A DNA stretch of 64,000 nucleotides from Prochlorococcus sp. AG-363-N20 (GCA_003280105.1 QCFX01000001.1:62001-126000), one strand, 5' to 3'; positions 9,351 to 17,447 are shown, counted from the stretch's first letter. The notes: generated by a model from the sequence alone, not told the origin. Program-made: numbers and translations.

Positions 9351-9566
9351 TTGCACTGGGAATCAACTTCAATATTTGGACCAGGTTCTCGTCTCTCAGA
9401 ATTAGAAGTAAAATCTATACGCGCTCTTAACAAAGAAGCTCAACGATTGTGCTTCATAGGTCCCCAAATAAACTTCCCAGTCGATTCTTCTGCATTAACA
9501 GTCTTTCTATATTTCACCTTTATCCAAACTCTATTCAAACTACTCATCTTCGCTGAGCCCCAATAG
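9351..9566 (+). CDS. Hypothetical ORF, 71 aa, doubtful
   Basis: The frame opens with TTG and reads HWESTSIFGPGSRLSELEV, followed by a hydrophobic end. Its last 15 codons run through an 11-bp direct pair (9519-9540) of the island repeat, so the C-terminus may be an accident of the insertion. No family is recognised. Confidence 0.3.
   Translation: MHWESTSIFGPGSRLSELEVKSIRALNKEAQRLCFIGPQINFPVDSSALTVFLYFTFIQTLFKLLIFAEPQ
9519..9540 (+). repeat. Solo 11-bp direct-repeat pair
   Basis: TTTATCCAAAC is followed without a gap by TCTATTCAAAC. This is the same paired 11-mer that borders most EVE-start repeats, but no YWLM segment is visible nearby. It lies 55 nt from the porin remnant. Confidence 0.55.
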
Positions 9567-9594
9567 CAGAACACAAACTTAGCTATTCGCTAAT

Positions 9595-9828
9595 AAGTTG
9601 AAATTTTCAGTACGGACAACAGGTTTGAGCAAATCCTTTTCCTTAACACTTGTCTTAATCGCGAGTTTTGCGTCGTGGTTCAAGGCAACTGCTCTTAAAG
9701 CATTGCCATCATCTTAGCGCCAACAACAACAAAAGCCGTTTTACTCATGATTATGGTTCTTGCACTATGACCTGCATGTCTCATTCCTGCGTAGTGCATT
9801 CCCTCGGCATTGGTTTCTAAGCCCTCTA
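9595..9828 (-). pseudogene. Fragment of an SLH-porin gene
   Basis: Read on the minus strand, this stretch aligns closely with the intact porin gene at 21207-22682, covering its region around nucleotides 21570-21800. Shared landmarks are the segment for ETNAEGMHYAG against EANAGGMHHSG, KTAFVVVGA against KTAFVVGGA, and KLAIKTS. A single-base loss in the GCTAAGATGATGGC region (intact gene GCTGAAGATGATGGC) breaks the frame, and both gene ends are missing. It is an inverted, partial duplicate about 11.6 kb from its parent or paralogue. Confidence 0.85.
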
Positions 9829-9948
9829 TTCTTCATCCTCATCTACTCTTCTGACTCTGAGATTTAATCCAATATAAATAACAAGATATCCTAGTAGTGG
9901 AGTATATAATTGCCAGTGATTCAGATTATTTGACTCTAGGAATTCCAT
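9826..9948 (-). CDS. Membrane microprotein, 40 aa
   Basis: The minus-strand frame from ATG at 9948 starts MEFLESNNLNHWQLYTP, has one hydrophobic helix (LLGYLVIYIGLNL) and a charged end (RVRRVDEDEE). Its stop codon coincides with the border of the porin remnant. The sharp polar-hydrophobic-charged layout suggests a real single-pass peptide. The family is not recognised. Confidence 0.5.
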   Translation of the reverse strand: MEFLESNNLNHWQLYTPLLGYLVIYIGLNLRVRRVDEDEE

Positions 9949-10045
9949 GGATCAATGAGGTGTGAAGAGCCAGTGAAGAATGAGGATTGCAATTTAATTT
10001 GAGCTTAGGTGTATGTCGAAATTCCGCTCAAAACTTCCTGCATTT

Positions 10046-10180
10046 TTAATTGACCAAGCCTGAGAACAAGAAGAACCACCCAAACACAAGTACGTTTAAA
10101 ACCACCGTGATGGTGATGGCAATCACCTTAAAAGTGTTTCCCACTTCATCGGTATCTGAATTCAATTTAACCGGCTTCAT
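10046..10180 (-). CDS. Membrane microprotein, 44 aa
   Basis: The frame from ATG at 10180 reads MKPVKLNSDTDEVGNTF, then a hydrophobic helix (VIAITITVVLNVLVFGWFF) and ends SGLVN. It is a typical picocyanobacterial single-pass peptide. The function is unknown. It lies 98 nt upstream of the 40-aa microprotein on the same strand. Confidence 0.5.
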   Translation of the reverse strand: MKPVKLNSDTDEVGNTFKVIAITITVVLNVLVFGWFFLFSGLVN

Positions 10181-10514
10181 TGTAACGATGGGTTTGAATC
10201 AATTAATTTTCAAAGAATAGCTTTGATCAACTATTAACTACGATCAGGGGGTGAAAAAACTTTTAGGCCACCTCACTACCTTGAAGTTATATCGATCCCC
10301 TAAAACCGGAACGATATATTCAGTTGAGGCTTAGCAGCAAATCGCGGTCCATTCGATGCCGCAAAAAACGGAGTGTAAGTCCAATTACCAGGGAGTCTCG
10401 AAAGATCTACAAGCATTACTTCAAAAAATATGGGTCTTCAGGATGCCTTTTAGAACTCACTAACCAATCACTGCTGAAATGAAAATAGAATTAGCAATAG
10501 CTTTGCTGAACTAG
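10181..10514. other. Spacer with only fragmentary reading frames
   Basis: A GTG-initiated 28-codon frame (MKKLLGHLTTLKLYRSPKTG) starts at about 10251. A basic open stretch lacking a good start (containing ITRESRKIYKHYFKKYG) overlaps it in another frame. Neither is convincing; together they may be the decayed parts of one small gene. No RNA gene is recognised. Confidence 0.3.
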
Positions 10515-10649
10515 TTCTATTCGAACCCTGCAATTCCCAAAATCTCTTGATATGGCTGAATCAACTAGAAGCTAATGAAAACCTTTATGCTATTGATACC
10601 AAGGGATTAAAGCGAATCGCTAAATCCTGTTCGAGCCTTGTTCGAACCG
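10515..10649 (+). repeat. EVE-start repeat, copy 3
   Basis: The ATG is at 10552-10554 after CTCTTGAT. GAAGCTAATGAAAACC retains the LMK codons but an upstream indel breaks the frame. A GATACCAAGGGATTAAAGCG tail matches copies 4 and 5. It closes with an 11-bp direct pair, TGTTCGAGCCT then TGTTCGAACCG (10628-10649). Confidence 0.75.
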
Positions 10650-10661
10650 ATGTGCGAATTC

Positions 10662-11051
10662 TTATAGCCTGCTATATCCACACTTACTTTCGAAAATTTT
10701 CAAAGGTAGGCCTGTTGCTTCCATGGCAGTTTTGCATTTTGCTCCAACTGTTCCATAAACCTCAACGGTAAATCCATCCCCTAACTGCGCATGACCTTGC
10801 AAATACTCTCCAACTTGTGGATTAGCTAAATGTGCAAGAAAAGCATCATCATTTTTATAGACCTCTGACCACGTAAAGCAAAGAGGATTATCAGGGTCTT
10901 GATCAAAGGTGTGATGCAACATTCCTGGTTCAGAAGCCTCTACCGCAGAATCAGTTTTAGTGGCAAGTTCCAAATATTCCTGAACTTTTTCTGGCTTAAC
11001 TTTTATACGAGCAATAAGAATGAAAGGGCTTGAAGAATCGAATGCAGTCAT
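10662..11051 (-). CDS. Antibiotic-biosynthesis-monooxygenase (ABM) fold protein
   Basis: A 129-residue dimeric alpha+beta-barrel type protein. FILIARIKVKPEKVQEYLEL is the first strand and helix of the ABM/quinol-monooxygenase fold; EPGMLHHTFDQDP, FTWSEVYKNDDAFLAH and GEYL follow in the expected order. Such enzymes act on quinones or simply bind small aromatics. The extra 25 C-terminal residues (CKTAMEATGLPLKIFESK) are longer than usual. It sits alone between EVE-start copies 3 and 4. Confidence 0.75.
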   Translation of the reverse strand: MTAFDSSSPFILIARIKVKPEKVQEYLELATKTDSAVEASEPGMLHHTFDQDPDNPLCFTWSEVYKNDDAFLAHLANPQVGEYLQGHAQLGDGFTVEVYGTVGAKCKTAMEATGLPLKIFESKCGYSRL

Positions 11052-11349
11052 GCAGAAGTTTCAAATCAATTAAAGCCTCTCATATCTGAAAACACATTGT
11101 CTTAAAAAAAAACACTCTTTGAGCAGCTACTGACACAAAGCACAAACGAGCTAACTAAGCAAGAATGAGAAAGAGCAGAAGATTGATCTCGATGAACTGA
11201 TTCAACGCCTTCTAGAAGCATCAATTGGTACTGGGAGGAGTCGTTAAAAGAGATTCTGACATCACCCAACTAAAACAGCTAGAAAACAAATTAGTTCTAA
11301 AAGCCACCAATGGGTCATGTGAATAGCTACTGTTCATACCTGACAGCAT
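11052..11349. other. Spacer, no gene supported
   Basis: A short open frame without a start codon (IDLDELIQRLLEASIG, about 11170-11245) hints at the remnant of a larger gene. Otherwise nothing was recognised before EVE-start copy 4. Confidence 0.3.
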
Positions 11350-11465
11350 CCCGAAAATCCTTGGTATGACTGATATTCCTTATTGGCTAATGAAAATTTC
11401 ACTCTATTGATCCAAAAGGATTAGACGGAATCTCTAAATCCTGTTCAAACTTTCGAGCAATTTCC
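11350..11465 (+). repeat. EVE-start repeat, copy 4
   Basis: ATG at 11366-11368 opens MTDIPYWLMKISLY and a stop, keeping the YWLMK codons in frame. The tail TCTCTAAATCCTGTTCAAAC matches copies 3 and 5. The 11-bp pair is only half preserved (11442-11452). Confidence 0.75.
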
Positions 11466-11474
11466 AAGACAGCG

Positions 11475-11980
11475 ATGTATAGCAACAATCACTTGACTCA
11501 AATATCCAATGTATTGGTAATTGGGTGTGGAGGTGCTGGATTACGAGCAGCTATAGAAGTCAAATTAGCTGGTCTTGAAGTTTCAGTTTTAGGAAAGCGA
11601 GCAAAAACAGATCCTCATACCGTATTAGCAGCAGGAGGTATTAATGCCGCATTTGGGAATGTAGACCCAGAAGACTCCTGGAAACAGCATTTTACAGATA
11701 CTTATTTAGAAGGATATGGAATTGGTGATGTTCACCAGATTGAACTAATGGCTAAGGAATCTCCTTTACTTGTAAATGAAATAGATACATGGGGAGCAAA
11801 CTTTGCAAAATTAGAAAATGGCAGCCTAGATCAAAGGTTTTTTGGAGCGCATACATATAGAAGAACCTTCTGATCGACGTTGCATTTTCCATGAATACAA
11901 GGAATGGTTAGGAGAAAATATTAATGACGAAGTTTGGGCAATCCCGACAGAGCCAATTCAAGAAGATCTCAATAGGTAGA
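11475..11980 (+). pseudogene. 5' fragment of a fumarate reductase/succinate dehydrogenase flavoprotein gene
   Basis: The first 132 codons encode a convincing FAD-binding N-terminus: NVLVIGCGGAGLRAAIE is the dinucleotide fold, and LAAGGINAAFGN and FGAHTYRRT are hallmark segments of the FrdA/SdhA/NadB group. The family is normally above 500 residues, and the frame stops at 11873. Directly after RRT, a different frame continues for about 40 codons (EEPSDRRCIFHEYKEWLG) of unknown origin to a stop near 11980. It is a truncated gene joined to foreign sequence. Confidence 0.75.
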
Positions 11981-12399
11981 TCTTGCAATGAATAGGAATT
12001 CGTTCATGCAGTCTTAAGCACTAAAAAGGGTTTGGGAAGGATTAAAGCTGGGATGAGGGACCTCAGCACTAGAGACGAGACAGAAGAGGAAAACTTCCAT
12101 CTCAAAGTTTTGGGAACCATGACGATGCCTGTGAATTGCTGGAAGAGATCTACGGGGGTATGTGCGTCTCAAACGGACTATAAAGACCGTCCTTACAATG
12201 AATTCATTGAGGTCAAACAATAAAACTGCAGGCAGAAAAGACAAAAAGCCGTTTTTTGTGCCCTTATGAACTACATCTCTATTCCGTAGTGGCTATCAAT
12301 AAAGAGGACATATGGCCAAAGCGCATTCAGACTCATTTCTCAAAGAGCCTGTTAATCAACACACAAAGATGTTCTTTGACCAGCTTCAATCTTTAAACA
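11981..12399. other. Spacer with decayed or doubtful frames
   Basis: Several overlapping short frames exist on both strands around 12014-12244, none with recognisable motifs. The local composition is more GC-rich than its surroundings, so it may be a remnant of transferred DNA. Nothing here is assigned beyond the candidate micro-ORF at 12312. Confidence 0.3.
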
Positions 12400-12425
12400 A
12401 TGGAAAAACTTCTATATCGGGGTAA
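12312..12425 (+). CDS. Candidate micro-ORF, 37 aa
   Basis: The frame MAKAHSDSFLKEPVNQHT runs 37 codons and overlaps the start of the DUF4278-like gene by 26 nt in another frame. It has no known motif and could be chance. Confidence 0.25.
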   Translation: MAKAHSDSFLKEPVNQHTKMFFDQLQSLNNGKTSISG

Positions 12426-12807
12426 CAAATATACCCAACACAAAGAAATTGTGTCTAAAAAGCCTGTCCAGTTAAAGTACAGGCGGAGTATTTACACTCA
12501 AAAAAGAGAATTAATGCCTAAGGTTCAAAATGATTTAATCTACCGTGGCAGCAAATACTTGTCTAAATCGTCTCCTAATAACTCTTACATATCTGATGCT
12601 AATAAAAAAATCTTCTCGTTAGCAAGGGATCTTATTAATGCACAATTTAATCTTGCCAATGATGAACTAAGTCGTAATCTATGGAATGAGGTGGCAGCCC
12701 TGAAAATTGATCCACAGCGTATTATCAATCTTATGTATAAATGCTCCTCAAGTGAAGATAATCAGAGCATGTTAGAGGCTGATTTGGATTATTTCTCCAA
12801 AAAATAA
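12400..12807 (+). CDS. DUF4278-like protein with three YRG-type motifs
   Basis: In 135 residues three related motifs occur: LLYRGNKY (4-11), LKYRRSIY (25-32) and LIYRGSKY (46-53). The (L)xYRGxxY pattern is the core of DUF4278, a short cyanobacterial family that normally has a single motif. A helical C-terminal half (FSLARDLINAQFNLANDELS) follows. The function is unknown. It lies upstream of the nitrite cluster. Confidence 0.6.
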   Translation: MEKLLYRGNKYTQHKEIVSKKPVQLKYRRSIYTQKRELMPKVQNDLIYRGSKYLSKSSPNNSYISDANKKIFSLARDLINAQFNLANDELSRNLWNEVAALKIDPQRIINLMYKCSSSEDNQSMLEADLDYFSKK

Positions 12808-13003
12808 TTGCAAAGGGTCCCCACAAATTAAACAATTCCAAACACAAGCTAATAATCTAAATCTAACTTCCCAATTCAGAGCTAACCTTAGTTAAGGAAG
12901 AGATGTTTGGTTTGAATATTTTTTTTGTAGCAACTGCAACATATGAGTAATATAGATCTCTGCTCTAATGGTTATCAATTTGTTCTCAAGAAAAGGGCTT
13001 TAA

Positions 13004-13198
13004 ATGGTCAACCGCCTCTATAGATCAAAATCAACAAGAAGATTGATAACAAGACCTTCTAAGCCAATAAATGATTTAAGACACTCCAGTAATTTCAATA
13101 ATGGACTAGATAGAGACATTGCTGCCATGAAGAAAGTTTGGAACATGCTACTGGAAGGTTCAATACGCTGGTTTGGGGAAGTAGGTCGTAAATATTAG
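13004..13198 (+). CDS. Small basic protein, 64 aa
   Basis: It reads MVNRLYRSKSTRRLITRPSK at the start, basic and soluble, with an amphipathic helix near the end (IAAMKKVWNMLLEGSIRWFG). The NRLYRSKS start weakly resembles the YRG motif of the gene upstream. The function is unknown. Confidence 0.45.
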   Translation: MVNRLYRSKSTRRLITRPSKPINDLRHSSNFNNGLDRDIAAMKKVWNMLLEGSIRWFGEVGRKY

Positions 13199-13359
13199 TC
13201 TTCCTGCTTAGATTCTGAAGAGAGGTAAAAGAGCTAAATGGCTATTTTCTTGTGTCCAAATATACATTGTATAGGTTTCTGATCTACTGTGGAAATGAAA
13301 GATTAGCAAGATCTTAGATGGGTCAATCAATCCAAATTGGTCTTGGATAGAATAATGTT

Positions 13360-13373
13360 GTATCTAAATATAC
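13360..13373 (+). promoter_or_regulatory. Putative NtcA-binding site upstream of nirA
   Basis: The palindrome GTA-N8-TAC is met exactly (GTATCTAAATATAC). A TATTTG-like -10 box lies about 24 nt further on (13398), close to the 22-23 nt spacing of NtcA-activated class II promoters. The distance to the nirA start is about 200 nt. The site would put nitrite assimilation under nitrogen-status control, as known in cyanobacteria. Confidence 0.65.
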
Positions 13374-13576
13374 TATATTCTAAATTCAAGAAATTTCTAT
13401 TTTGGTTTAATCTGATACATAGAGAGTGAGCTGCTAAATGCATTAATAGGAGATCAAGTTTATTCCTTTGCTATGAATAGAGGTCTGGCATCACAAAATT
13501 AGAAAGGCTGAGGCATTCCTCAATTCATTATTCTCTTTTTTTAAGATACAAATCAATAGCACTCAAAAACTAAGCC

Positions 13577-15181
13577 ATGAAACCGTATTTAGAAGGAAAA
13601 AAATTAAATAAAATAGAAAAGAATAAGGCTATGAAAGATGGACTTCTATTAGGTAGTCAAATAGAAGAGTTTGCCAAAATTGGTTGGGAGAAAATGGACA
13701 AAACCGACTTAGAACTTCGCTTGAAATGGTATGGGATGTTCTGGCGGCCTAAAACACCAGGAAAATTTATGCTTCGTTTACGAATAACTAATGGGATACT
13801 AAATGCACGTCAATTAAATTTAATTGCATCTATTGTTGCTCGTTATGCAGAAGATGGAAGTTGCGATATCACTACAAGGCAAAACCTTCAACTCCGTGGA
13901 ATTCTTATTAGTGACCTGCCTGAAATTCTTAGACGTCTAAAAAATGCTGGTATAGAAACCATCCAATCAGGATTTGATAACCCAAGAAATGTCACAGGTA
14001 ATCCATTAGCAGGAATCGATCCAAAAGAAATTATAGATACCAGACCATATACATTGGAGTTGGAAAATTACTTAACTAATAATGGAGAAGGAAATTCTGA
14101 ATTCTCTAATTTGCCAAGAAAATGGAACACTGCAGTAGCAGGTTCACATGACAACTTTCTTTTGCATAATGACATTATCTTCCACCCAGTTATAAAAGAA
14201 GGGGAACTTGGTTTTAGTGTTTGGGTTGGAGGGATTCTTTCTTCTCAATTAAATGATTACGCTATTCCTCTTAATGTATGGGTTAAACCACATGAAATCT
14301 GTAATTTCACAGGTGTAGTTATATCTTGTTGGCGCGATGATGGAGAACGTTATAAACGTCCTAAAGGACGATTTAGATTCTACTTAAATCAAGTGGGATT
14401 AGAAAATTTTAGGAGTGATGTTCAAGAAAAATTTGGAAGGCTTATTCCAGACCCTGGTTCTATATTTTCACAAAAACCACGTTCTTTCTTTGGGATTCAT
14501 CCTCAAAAGCAGTTAGGACTTAACTATGCAGGCATACATATTCCAGTAGGTCGGCTTTCAGCAGAAGAAATTCAAGATTTGGCAAACATAAGTGCAACAC
14601 ATGGGAGCAGTGAAGTACGTCTTACTGAAGATCAGAATGTGATCATAATTAATATCCCAGACAAACAAGTTGATAGTTTTAAAGCTAATCCTTTATTAAA
14701 GAAGTTTCCTCTCAGCCCAAAAGCAATAGCGGCAGGAACTGTCTCATGTACAGGTAATACCTACTGCAGTTTTGCTATGACAAATACTAAAGATCAGGCT
14801 CTAAAGATATCTAAGGAGCTTGACTCAGAAATTGATTTACCTGAAGAACTAAAGATTCACTGGACAGGGTGTCCTAATAGTTGTGGTCAAGCCTATATGG
14901 GAGCAATAGGCCTAACCGGGACAAAAGCTAGAAATGCTGATGGGGAAATGATTGAGGCTTATGACATATCAATTGGAGGAGAACAAGGTCCAAATCCAAA
15001 GATAGGAAAGTTAAAACATAAGTCAGTGCCTACTGCTGAATTAAAAAATATATTGAAAAAATTATTGATTGAAAATTACTCTGCAATTCCAAAGACCAAG
15101 AATTCCTCTGAGAAATTTATTACTTTAAATCAGATTATTGTTTGGATTCGGCAGTTAGGAAAAAGCAGTAATTCTCCATAA
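13577..15181 (+). CDS. nirA: Ferredoxin-nitrite reductase
   Basis: A 534-residue sirohaem/4Fe-4S enzyme reducing nitrite to ammonium with six electrons from ferredoxin. The cluster-binding cysteines are visible as CTGNTYC (Cys391, Cys397) and CPNSC (Cys432, Cys436). The two ferredoxin-like half domains are marked by DITTRQNLQLRGI near the front and VRLTEDQNVIIIN in the second repeat. Length is normal for cyanobacterial NirA. It heads a run with a small ORF, the FNT channel and NirX; no narB is present, implying growth on nitrite but not nitrate from this locus. Confidence 0.95.
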   Translation: MKPYLEGKKLNKIEKNKAMKDGLLLGSQIEEFAKIGWEKMDKTDLELRLKWYGMFWRPKTPGKFMLRLRITNGILNARQLNLIASIVARYAEDGSCDITTRQNLQLRGILISDLPEILRRLKNAGIETIQSGFDNPRNVTGNPLAGIDPKEIIDTRPYTLELENYLTNNGEGNSEFSNLPRKWNTAVAGSHDNFLLHNDIIFHPVIKEGELGFSVWVGGILSSQLNDYAIPLNVWVKPHEICNFTGVVISCWRDDGERYKRPKGRFRFYLNQVGLENFRSDVQEKFGRLIPDPGSIFSQKPRSFFGIHPQKQLGLNYAGIHIPVGRLSAEEIQDLANISATHGSSEVRLTEDQNVIIINIPDKQVDSFKANPLLKKFPLSPKAIAAGTVSCTGNTYCSFAMTNTKDQALKISKELDSEIDLPEELKIHWTGCPNSCGQAYMGAIGLTGTKARNADGEMIEAYDISIGGEQGPNPKIGKLKHKSVPTAELKNILKKLLIENYSAIPKTKNSSEKFITLNQIIVWIRQLGKSSNSP

Positions 15182-15221
15182 TCTGCTTTTTCCAAAACCA
15201 CAATCATTTATTAACTTCTCC

Positions 15222-15365
15222 ATGCAATTTAAATCCAATTCAACTGATTTCTTTAGTCGCATTGTCAATTGGCTAAGTGAATTTGGAAGTGACCGTCCAC
15301 TAATTAATCGTCAAGGCGGAAGTAAAGATCCTTTTTCAAGACTAATGAATCGCATTAGCAGGTAA
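15222..15365 (+). CDS. Small protein between nirA and the nitrite channel, 47 aa
   Basis: The frame from ATG at 15222 reads MQFKSNSTDFFSRIVNWL and then a basic, Ser/Arg-rich tail (GGSKDPFSRLMNRISR). It starts 41 nt after nirA and ends 45 nt before the FNT gene, so it is cotranscribed if real. It looks like an amphipathic peptide. No family is recognised. Confidence 0.5.
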   Translation: MQFKSNSTDFFSRIVNWLSEFGSDRPLINRQGGSKDPFSRLMNRISR

Positions 15366-15410
15366 ATAAATCAATTTAAAAATATCTTCAACACAATCAC
15401 TTTTAAAAAC

Positions 15411-16322
15411 ATGGATTCAAACACCTCACAAATGGATTATGTCCTTCCTAATGAATTAGTAGATGGAATGATTGCAGCGGGTGGGAAAAAATCTACTGTA
15501 AGTACAAAAAACTTACTAGTAAGAGGTTTTTACTCTGGGGCAATACTTGGCTTAGCCACATGTCTAGCAATAACTGTAGGTATTCAATCTGGGATGCCTT
15601 TCCTTGGCTCAGTTATCTTTCCATTTGGTTTTGCAAGCATAGTACTTTTTGGTATGGAGCTAGTTACTGGAAATTTTGCTCTATTACCTATGGCAACTTG
15701 GGCGGGTAAATCCTCCTGGAAAGCCACATTTAGAAATTGGGGTTGGGTCTGGATAGGTAATTTCTTAGGCACATTTCTTGTGGCAGTTTTACTTTCAATT
15801 AGTTTGACAAGCGCAGGAACTATTGACCCTTTATCTGCAGCTGAAGGAGGTAAAGGATGGGCCGTTGTTGCATCAAAACTGATATCTATAAATCAATCAA
15901 ATGTTCTTACCAAGTATGAGTCTCTAGGAAGTACTGGACTTTTCCTAGCATTTATACGAGGTGTTATTGCTAACTGGCTCGTATGTCTTGGAGTCACAAT
16001 GGCTCTAGTAAGTAAAAGTGTTCCAGGAAAACTTCTTGCTTGTTGGCTACCAATTACTGCATTCCAAACAATGGGCATGGAGCACATTGTTGTAAATATG
16101 TTTTTGCATACAGTAGGTCCTCTTCTAGGATCTGGAGTGCCCTTCAGTAAGGTTATCTTTTGGAATTTCCTGCCAGTTACTGTTGGCAACATTATTGGAG
16201 GAATGGTTTTTATAGGCATGCTCTTCTACAGCACACATCGCACCAAGATGTCTAATGTCCTGCCAACAGTTCATGATGAAAAGCTGGAACGAGAACTAGC
16301 AGCAGAACTTGGTGCACGCTAA
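15411..16322 (+). CDS. focA: Formate/nitrite transporter (FNT) family channel, probable nitrite uptake
   Basis: A 303-residue, six-helix pentameric channel protein. FNT hallmarks are visible: FGMELVTGNFALLPMA in the second helix region, NWLVCLGVTMAL in the NWLVCL signature position and MGMEHIVVNMFL with the pore-lining His. The C-terminal 35 residues are hydrophilic. Placement directly after nirA points to nitrite rather than formate as the substrate, as in other picocyanobacterial nitrite clusters. Confidence 0.9.
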   Translation: MDSNTSQMDYVLPNELVDGMIAAGGKKSTVSTKNLLVRGFYSGAILGLATCLAITVGIQSGMPFLGSVIFPFGFASIVLFGMELVTGNFALLPMATWAGKSSWKATFRNWGWVWIGNFLGTFLVAVLLSISLTSAGTIDPLSAAEGGKGWAVVASKLISINQSNVLTKYESLGSTGLFLAFIRGVIANWLVCLGVTMALVSKSVPGKLLACWLPITAFQTMGMEHIVVNMFLHTVGPLLGSGVPFSKVIFWNFLPVTVGNIIGGMVFIGMLFYSTHRTKMSNVLPTVHDEKLERELAAELGAR

Positions 16323-16338
16323 AGATAAAGGACTATCT

Positions 16339-17052
16339 ATGGCCATCAATGAAGACTCAATCTGGGAAAAGCTCAACCAATCCCGCAGGGTTCCCCTAGA
16401 GCCTTGCTGGTTGGGTGAGGTTTATTCACTCAATCTTCAGGCAGACCTTCGCTTTGCGATAACTGAGCAACTCGGATTACTAAGCAATAAAGGTTGGCCA
16501 GTTTTAGAGTTGATAATTAAAAAAGCAGGGGCTCAACCAGAGTTAATTAGTGCAGCAGGACTGTGTCATCAAACTGAGGCAAAAACTTGGTTGCTAAAGC
16601 TGCTCAAAGAAGAGAAACACCTCAAGCTGCCAGTTCTGCAAGCACTTGCATGCTGGGGAGGTGAACTTCCAATCATGCTCTTTAGGAATGTCTTAAGCGA
16701 AAAATCCCAACCCCTTCTCTTAGCAGGCTTGGAATTACTTAAATTCAAAGTTCATCAACTCAGTGATGAACTTCTTCTTGATCTTGTTCAGAAACCATTA
16801 AAAGATTTTCGCGATCCAGTTGTGTTATCAACTATTAGGGTTTTACAACGTCGCAATAGTGCCGCCGTCAACTCACAAATTGCAGAAATTGCTAAACACG
16901 GATCAGAAGCAACAGCTCGTGCAGCACTTCTTGCCCTCAGTTGTATAGCCACTTCCCATAGCCTTGTAACCCTGTCAAATCTTCTCAATGAGCTCCCAAA
17001 AGGCCCCCTAAAAGAGATGGCCGAAAAGCAACTGCAACTTCAAGACAAATAG
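16339..17052 (+). CDS. nirX: HEAT-repeat-like nitrite cluster protein (NirX-type)
   Basis: The start chosen is ATG at 16339, which has AAAGGA 6 nt upstream; an in-frame ATG-like start at 16309 would overlap the channel gene. The 237-residue product is almost all alpha helical with repeated Leu-rich segments (LQALACWGGELPIMLF, VLSTIRVLQRR, ARAALLALSCIA), consistent with HEAT-like repeats. Its position after nirA-focA matches the gene called nirX in picocyanobacterial nitrate/nitrite clusters. Its biochemical role is unknown; the symbol rests on context. Confidence 0.6.
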   Translation: MAINEDSIWEKLNQSRRVPLEPCWLGEVYSLNLQADLRFAITEQLGLLSNKGWPVLELIIKKAGAQPELISAAGLCHQTEAKTWLLKLLKEEKHLKLPVLQALACWGGELPIMLFRNVLSEKSQPLLLAGLELLKFKVHQLSDELLLDLVQKPLKDFRDPVVLSTIRVLQRRNSAAVNSQIAEIAKHGSEATARAALLALSCIATSHSLVTLSNLLNELPKGPLKEMAEKQLQLQDK

Positions 17053-17080
17053 GTCAAGATAGAAAAAACAGAAATCCCCT

Positions 17081-17232
17081 GAGCTCAAGGGTTTATTCAA
17101 ACTTTATTCAAACCGCCCATTTTCACTCACAAACATTGGTATGAATGAAATTAACTACTGGCTAATGAAAACTTTTATCCTATGGATACCAAAGGGTTAG
17201 AGCGAACCTCTAAATCTTGTTCAAGCTTTTCT
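17081..17232 (+). repeat. EVE-start repeat, copy 5
   Basis: A perfect 11-bp direct pair (TTTATTCAAAC twice, 17092-17113) precedes ATG at 17141. The frame reads MNEINYWLMKTFILWIPKG and a stop. The tail with GATACCAAAGGGTTAGAGCG matches copies 3 and 4. It marks the right edge of the nitrite block. Confidence 0.85.
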
Positions 17233-17243
17233 AGGTAGCCAAA

Positions 17244-17447
17244 ATGCGTACAAAAATGTCTCCCAGAAGAGCTTTGCTTACTGCGGCAATAATGTCTGTT
17301 ATACCAACTCTTCTCTTTGCTACTTGCTCTGAGAAGTTTTCAGTTTTCGGAATCCTAATTACCTCCACACTCATTAATTGGCCAGTAATCCGATGGCTTG
17401 ATGATCGTCAGTGGTATAGAGAATGGATCAAAAAGGAATCTAAATAG
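17244..17447 (+). CDS. Two-helix small membrane protein, 67 aa
   Basis: It begins MRTKMSPRRALLTAAIMSVI, has two hydrophobic helices (about 10-28 and 33-48) and a charged end (DDRQWYREWIKKESK). The function is unknown. It is wedged between EVE-start copies 5 and 6 with only 11 nt on its left side, so it may be the cargo of one insertion. Confidence 0.5.
   Translation: MRTKMSPRRALLTAAIMSVIPTLLFATCSEKFSVFGILITSTLINWPVIRWLDDRQWYREWIKKESK

Noticed and set aside
10518-10650. GTTCGAACC motifs resembling a tRNA T-arm
   Set aside because: No acceptor, D or anticodon stems can be paired around them; they belong to the 11-bp repeat pairs of EVE-start copy 3.
12014-12244. Plus- and minus-strand frames around 12.1 kb as genes
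   Set aside because: They overlap each other, lack motifs and sit in a stretch of apparent gene debris.
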